Assembly (NCBI GenBank): GCA_900546995.1
Contig: URFF01000040.1
Location: 1 to 16,671 of the forward strand
Length of the DNA stretch: 16,671 nt
Direction of reading: 5' to 3'
Source: an uncultured Sutterella sp.
Lineage (GTDB): Bacteria; Pseudomonadota; Gammaproteobacteria; Burkholderiales; Burkholderiaceae_F
The notes under the pieces are model-generated. The model worked only from the letters and a program-made list of their open reading frames with translations. It had not been told where the DNA came from and ran no database searches. The translations under genes and the position numbers were made by a program. Positions 14,223 through 16,671 of this stretch are shown piece after piece (position 1 is the first letter of the stretch; each line of letters begins with the position of its first letter).

Positions 14223-16328
14223 ATGAAACAAGACGCTTTATTTGACAATTTAACCGGTGAGCTCTTTTCCGATATTACGCCGACAAATGAGGAAATGACC
14301 GAAGCACAAGCACGTGCTGAAGTCCTACGCCGTGATTTGGAAAAATGGAATTACGAGTACTACGTTTTGGATAATCCGTCGGTTCCGGATAGCGAATACG
14401 ACAAGGCTTTTCGGGAATTATCTGATATTGAGGCGAAATACCCGAGTTTGAAAACGCCGAATTCGCCCACGGTTCGCGTCGGCGGTGAAGCTCGCAGTGA
14501 TTTGAAAAAGATCACTCACGCGGTACCGATGCTCAGTATTCATACAGAAACCGATTTTGAGGCGACCGGTGCTCAAGCCTTTGATGAGCGTGTAAAAAAA
14601 GCGTTGTCTTTGCCTGAGGGCGAGGAAGTGGAGTATGACGCTGAACTGAAGTTTGACGGTTTGGCAATCAATCTGCGCTATGAGCACGGCGAATTGGTCT
14701 CTGCTGCCACTCGGGGAGACGGTATCGTTGGGGAAGATGTGACGGCCAACGTTAAAACGATTCGAACCATTCCGCTTCGCCTGCAGGCCGAGGTTCCTGA
14801 CGTTTTAGAAGTGCGTGGTGAAGTCATCATGCACAAAGCCGATTTTGAACGCATTAATGATGAGCAGCGGCTTGAAGGACTTAAACCATTTGTGAATCCC
14901 CGTAATGCAGCCGCCGGTTTCTTGCGCCAGTTAGATCCCAAGGTGACAGCTCGTCGCAAGCTGTCCTTTTATGCTTATGGATTGGGTGAGGTCAGTCACC
15001 CGATCGCTTTAACACATTCTGGCATTTTGGACACGTTGGCCAAGTGGGGATTCCCGGTCGCCAAAGAGCGCCGGGTTGTTTCAGGCTGGAAGGCGTTGGC
15101 TGAGTTTCATGATTGGGTTCGCAGTATTCGGCAGACGCTACCTTTTGAAATTGATGGCGTTGTCTATAAAGTCAACAGCCTGACTTTGCAAAATGAGTTG
15201 GGATTTATCTCACGAGAACCGCGTTGGGCTTGTGCGCATAAATACCCGCCCGAGGAAGCGGTGACGACGGTGCAAGACATTGATGTTCAGGTTGGACGAA
15301 CCGGTAAGTTAACGCCGGTTGCGCGGTTGACGCCCGTTTTTGTGGGGGGCGTGACGATTTCCAATGCAACACTGCACAATGAAGATTTTATTGCGGAGTT
15401 AGGGCTCAAAATCGGTGATAGCGTGGTTGTGCGTCGAGCCGGCGACGTGATTCCGGAAATCGTTCGTGTATTGCCTGAGCGCCGCCGGGGCACAGAGCGT
15501 GATTTTGTCATGCCTACTCGTTGTCCGATCTGCGGTTCGGAAACCTTCCGAGACGAGGAAGAAAAGGATACGCGCTGCACAGGGGGACTGTTTTGTCCGG
15601 CTCAGCGCAAGCAGGCATTGGTTCATTTCGCTTCACGTTTGGCCTTGAATATTGATGGGTTGGGTGAAAAAGTGATTGATCAACTCCTGGAAGCGTCACT
15701 AATCAATACGCCGGCCGATCTTTATAAATTGCGCGTTGAAGATCTGATTGAACTTGAGCGCTTTGGGAAAAAGAGCGCGGAGAATTTGATTGCGGCTATC
15801 GATAAAAGTCGGGAAACGACCTTGGCGCGGTTTATTTATGCACTGGGTATTCGTCATGTCGGGGAAAGCACGGCAAGGGACTTGGCGTTGCACTTCGGAA
15901 CGCTTGAGGCGATGATGGCTGCCGATGTTGAGGCCTTGTGTCTGGTCAATGACGTCGGGATGGTTATCGCGCAGTCGATTCACTCTTTCTTTAGCGAACC
16001 GCATAATCAGACGGTTATTCATGCCCTTTTGGATAGGGGTATTCATTGGCCGACACCGAGTCAAGTGGTCCGAGAGTCTTTTGTTGCCGGTAAAACCTTC
16101 GTATTGACGGGGACATTACCTCATTTGGGTAGAGAAAAAGCCAAGGCTTTATTGTTAGCTCAAGGCGCTAAAGTGGCCTCATCGGTTAGTAAAAAAACGA
16201 GCTATGTGGTTGCCGGTGACGAGGCGGGCAGTAAATTGGAGAAAGCTCAGTCATTGGGCGTCGCCATCATTGATGAAAGTGAGATGCTGAGCTTTTTAAA
16301 TCTTAAGTTGGAGGACATCCAAGAATGA
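14223..16328 (+). CDS. ligA: LigA, NAD-dependent DNA ligase
   Basis: LigA seals nicks in DNA during replication and repair using NAD. From the ATG at 14223 the product is 701 residues, about 30 longer than E. coli LigA (671). Domains in order: Ia/adenylation, with YYVLDNPSVPDSEYD and active-site Lys143 in LKFDG; OB fold; a zinc finger with Cys434, Cys437, Cys452 and Cys458 (same spacing as E. coli); a helix-hairpin-helix region; and a C-terminal BRCT domain (about 621-695, starting AGKTFVLTGTLPHLG). All catalytic features are present. The extra length is a 24-residue N-terminal extension with a QDALF motif. The start is uncertain: 14223 has no Shine-Dalgarno sequence, only a pyrimidine-rich leader. 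ATG 14295 has GAGGAA too close to it. TTG 14193 lies in a terminator T-run. The stop overlaps the next ATG (ATGA). Confidence 0.95.
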   Translation: MKQDALFDNLTGELFSDITPTNEEMTEAQARAEVLRRDLEKWNYEYYVLDNPSVPDSEYDKAFRELSDIEAKYPSLKTPNSPTVRVGGEARSDLKKITHAVPMLSIHTETDFEATGAQAFDERVKKALSLPEGEEVEYDAELKFDGLAINLRYEHGELVSAATRGDGIVGEDVTANVKTIRTIPLRLQAEVPDVLEVRGEVIMHKADFERINDEQRLEGLKPFVNPRNAAAGFLRQLDPKVTARRKLSFYAYGLGEVSHPIALTHSGILDTLAKWGFPVAKERRVVSGWKALAEFHDWVRSIRQTLPFEIDGVVYKVNSLTLQNELGFISREPRWACAHKYPPEEAVTTVQDIDVQVGRTGKLTPVARLTPVFVGGVTISNATLHNEDFIAELGLKIGDSVVVRRAGDVIPEIVRVLPERRRGTERDFVMPTRCPICGSETFRDEEEKDTRCTGGLFCPAQRKQALVHFASRLALNIDGLGEKVIDQLLEASLINTPADLYKLRVEDLIELERFGKKSAENLIAAIDKSRETTLARFIYALGIRHVGESTARDLALHFGTLEAMMAADVEALCLVNDVGMVIAQSIHSFFSEPHNQTVIHALLDRGIHWPTPSQVVRESFVAGKTFVLTGTLPHLGREKAKALLLAQGAKVASSVSKKTSYVVAGDEAGSKLEKAQSLGVAIIDESEMLSFLNLKLEDIQE

Positions 16329-16671
16329 TCGGAATCATTGTCGGTAGTGGATTTGAGGATTTAAAGCTTGAGCATTGCTCGGAAAAAGGACTTCAAACGC
16401 CCTTTGGCGAGGCGAAAGTCACCGTCGGTCATTGGGCAGGTAAAGAAATTGCCTTGGTTTATCGCCATGGGAAAGACCATCGCTTCGCACCTCATCAGGT
16501 TCCGTATCGGGCTCAAATTTGGGCATTGAAGTCATTGGGGGTTTCTCATATTTTGGCGACCGGTACTGTTGGCGGGATGTCCGCTGATAACGCCCCCGGA
16601 CACATGAGCGTTCCGGATCAAATTGTTGATTACACCTGGGGACGTGATTCAACGTACTGGGGAGAGGCGGG
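16325..16671 (+). CDS. Nucleoside phosphorylase, MTAP/MTIP type (PNP family 2), N-terminal fragment
   Basis: This gene runs off the right edge; 115 codons are visible. It begins MIGIIVGSGFEDL (phosphate-binding GSG loop). It continues with YRHGKDHRFAPHQVPYRAQIWALKSLGVSH and ATGTVGG, then PDQIVDYTWGRDSTYW, all family-2 purine nucleoside phosphorylase landmarks. These enzymes use phosphate to split methylthioadenosine, methylthioinosine or purine nucleosides. The DYT.GR..T pattern resembles the bacterial methylthioinosine/methylthioadenosine branch, but the specificity residues are mostly outside the window. The ATG overlaps the ligA stop codon (ATGA) and has GGAGG at 16310-16314 inside ligA, so the two are translationally coupled. 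Salvage of purine fits the purA and PRTase theme but is probably coincidental. Confidence 0.87.
   Translation, partial: MIGIIVGSGFEDLKLEHCSEKGLQTPFGEAKVTVGHWAGKEIALVYRHGKDHRFAPHQVPYRAQIWALKSLGVSHILATGTVGGMSADNAPGHMSVPDQIVDYTWGRDSTYWGEA

Noticed and set aside
1..16671. CRISPR array, tRNA, rRNA, insertion sequence, toxin-antitoxin or defence genes
   Set aside because: Both strands were read for short spaced repeats, transposase or integrase motifs and RNA gene landmarks, and none was found.

Overview
The window looks like chromosomal DNA of a betaproteobacterium of order Burkholderiales, possibly a gut-type Sutterellaceae. That placement is inferred from gene order and protein flavour; no database search was possible. 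Two blocks carry the signal: hflK-hflC-DUF2065-(...)-purA-phosphoribosyltransferase, and smc-(...)-zipA-ligA. Both orders are typical of Betaproteobacteria, and each is interrupted here by genes I would not expect. Base composition appears moderate and even throughout. I see no insertion sequence, integrase, tRNA, rRNA or CRISPR array.

Layout. Positions 1-1430 hold the end of hflK, all of hflC and a small two-helix membrane protein (DUF2065), tightly packed on the + strand and closed by a hairpin shared with the convergent queF. Positions 1474-3182 hold a two-gene unit on the - strand: an arginase-family hydrolase followed by queF (queuosine synthesis). This pair sits where many Betaproteobacteria carry hisZ. 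Positions 3349-5217 hold purA and a purine-type phosphoribosyltransferase, with a strong terminator whose T-tract runs directly into the second gene's ATG. Positions 5317-7729 hold three apparently unrelated single genes: an exported DUF362 protein, an ElaA-type acetyltransferase on the - strand, and a TRIC/UPF0126 membrane protein. Positions 7845-16328 hold the chromosome-maintenance block: smc, an inserted M20 amidohydrolase, zipA and ligA. A nucleoside phosphorylase (methylthioadenosine/methylthioinosine type) overlaps the ligA stop codon and runs off the end.

Functional themes are membrane protease control (HflKC with FtsH), purine salvage and synthesis (PurA, PRTase, nucleoside phosphorylase), tRNA modification (QueF), and chromosome and division functions (Smc, ZipA, LigA). 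No new defence, mobile or biosynthetic system is evident; most of the window is housekeeping. The oddities are regulatory and fine-scale. Intrinsic terminators sit within 0-30 nt of the start codons of three co-directional genes (the PRTase, smc and ligA). LigA has an N-terminal extension carrying a sliding-clamp-like QxxLF motif. The arginase-family enzyme has Cys in place of a metal-ligand His. The DUF362 protein has a broken twin-arginine motif.
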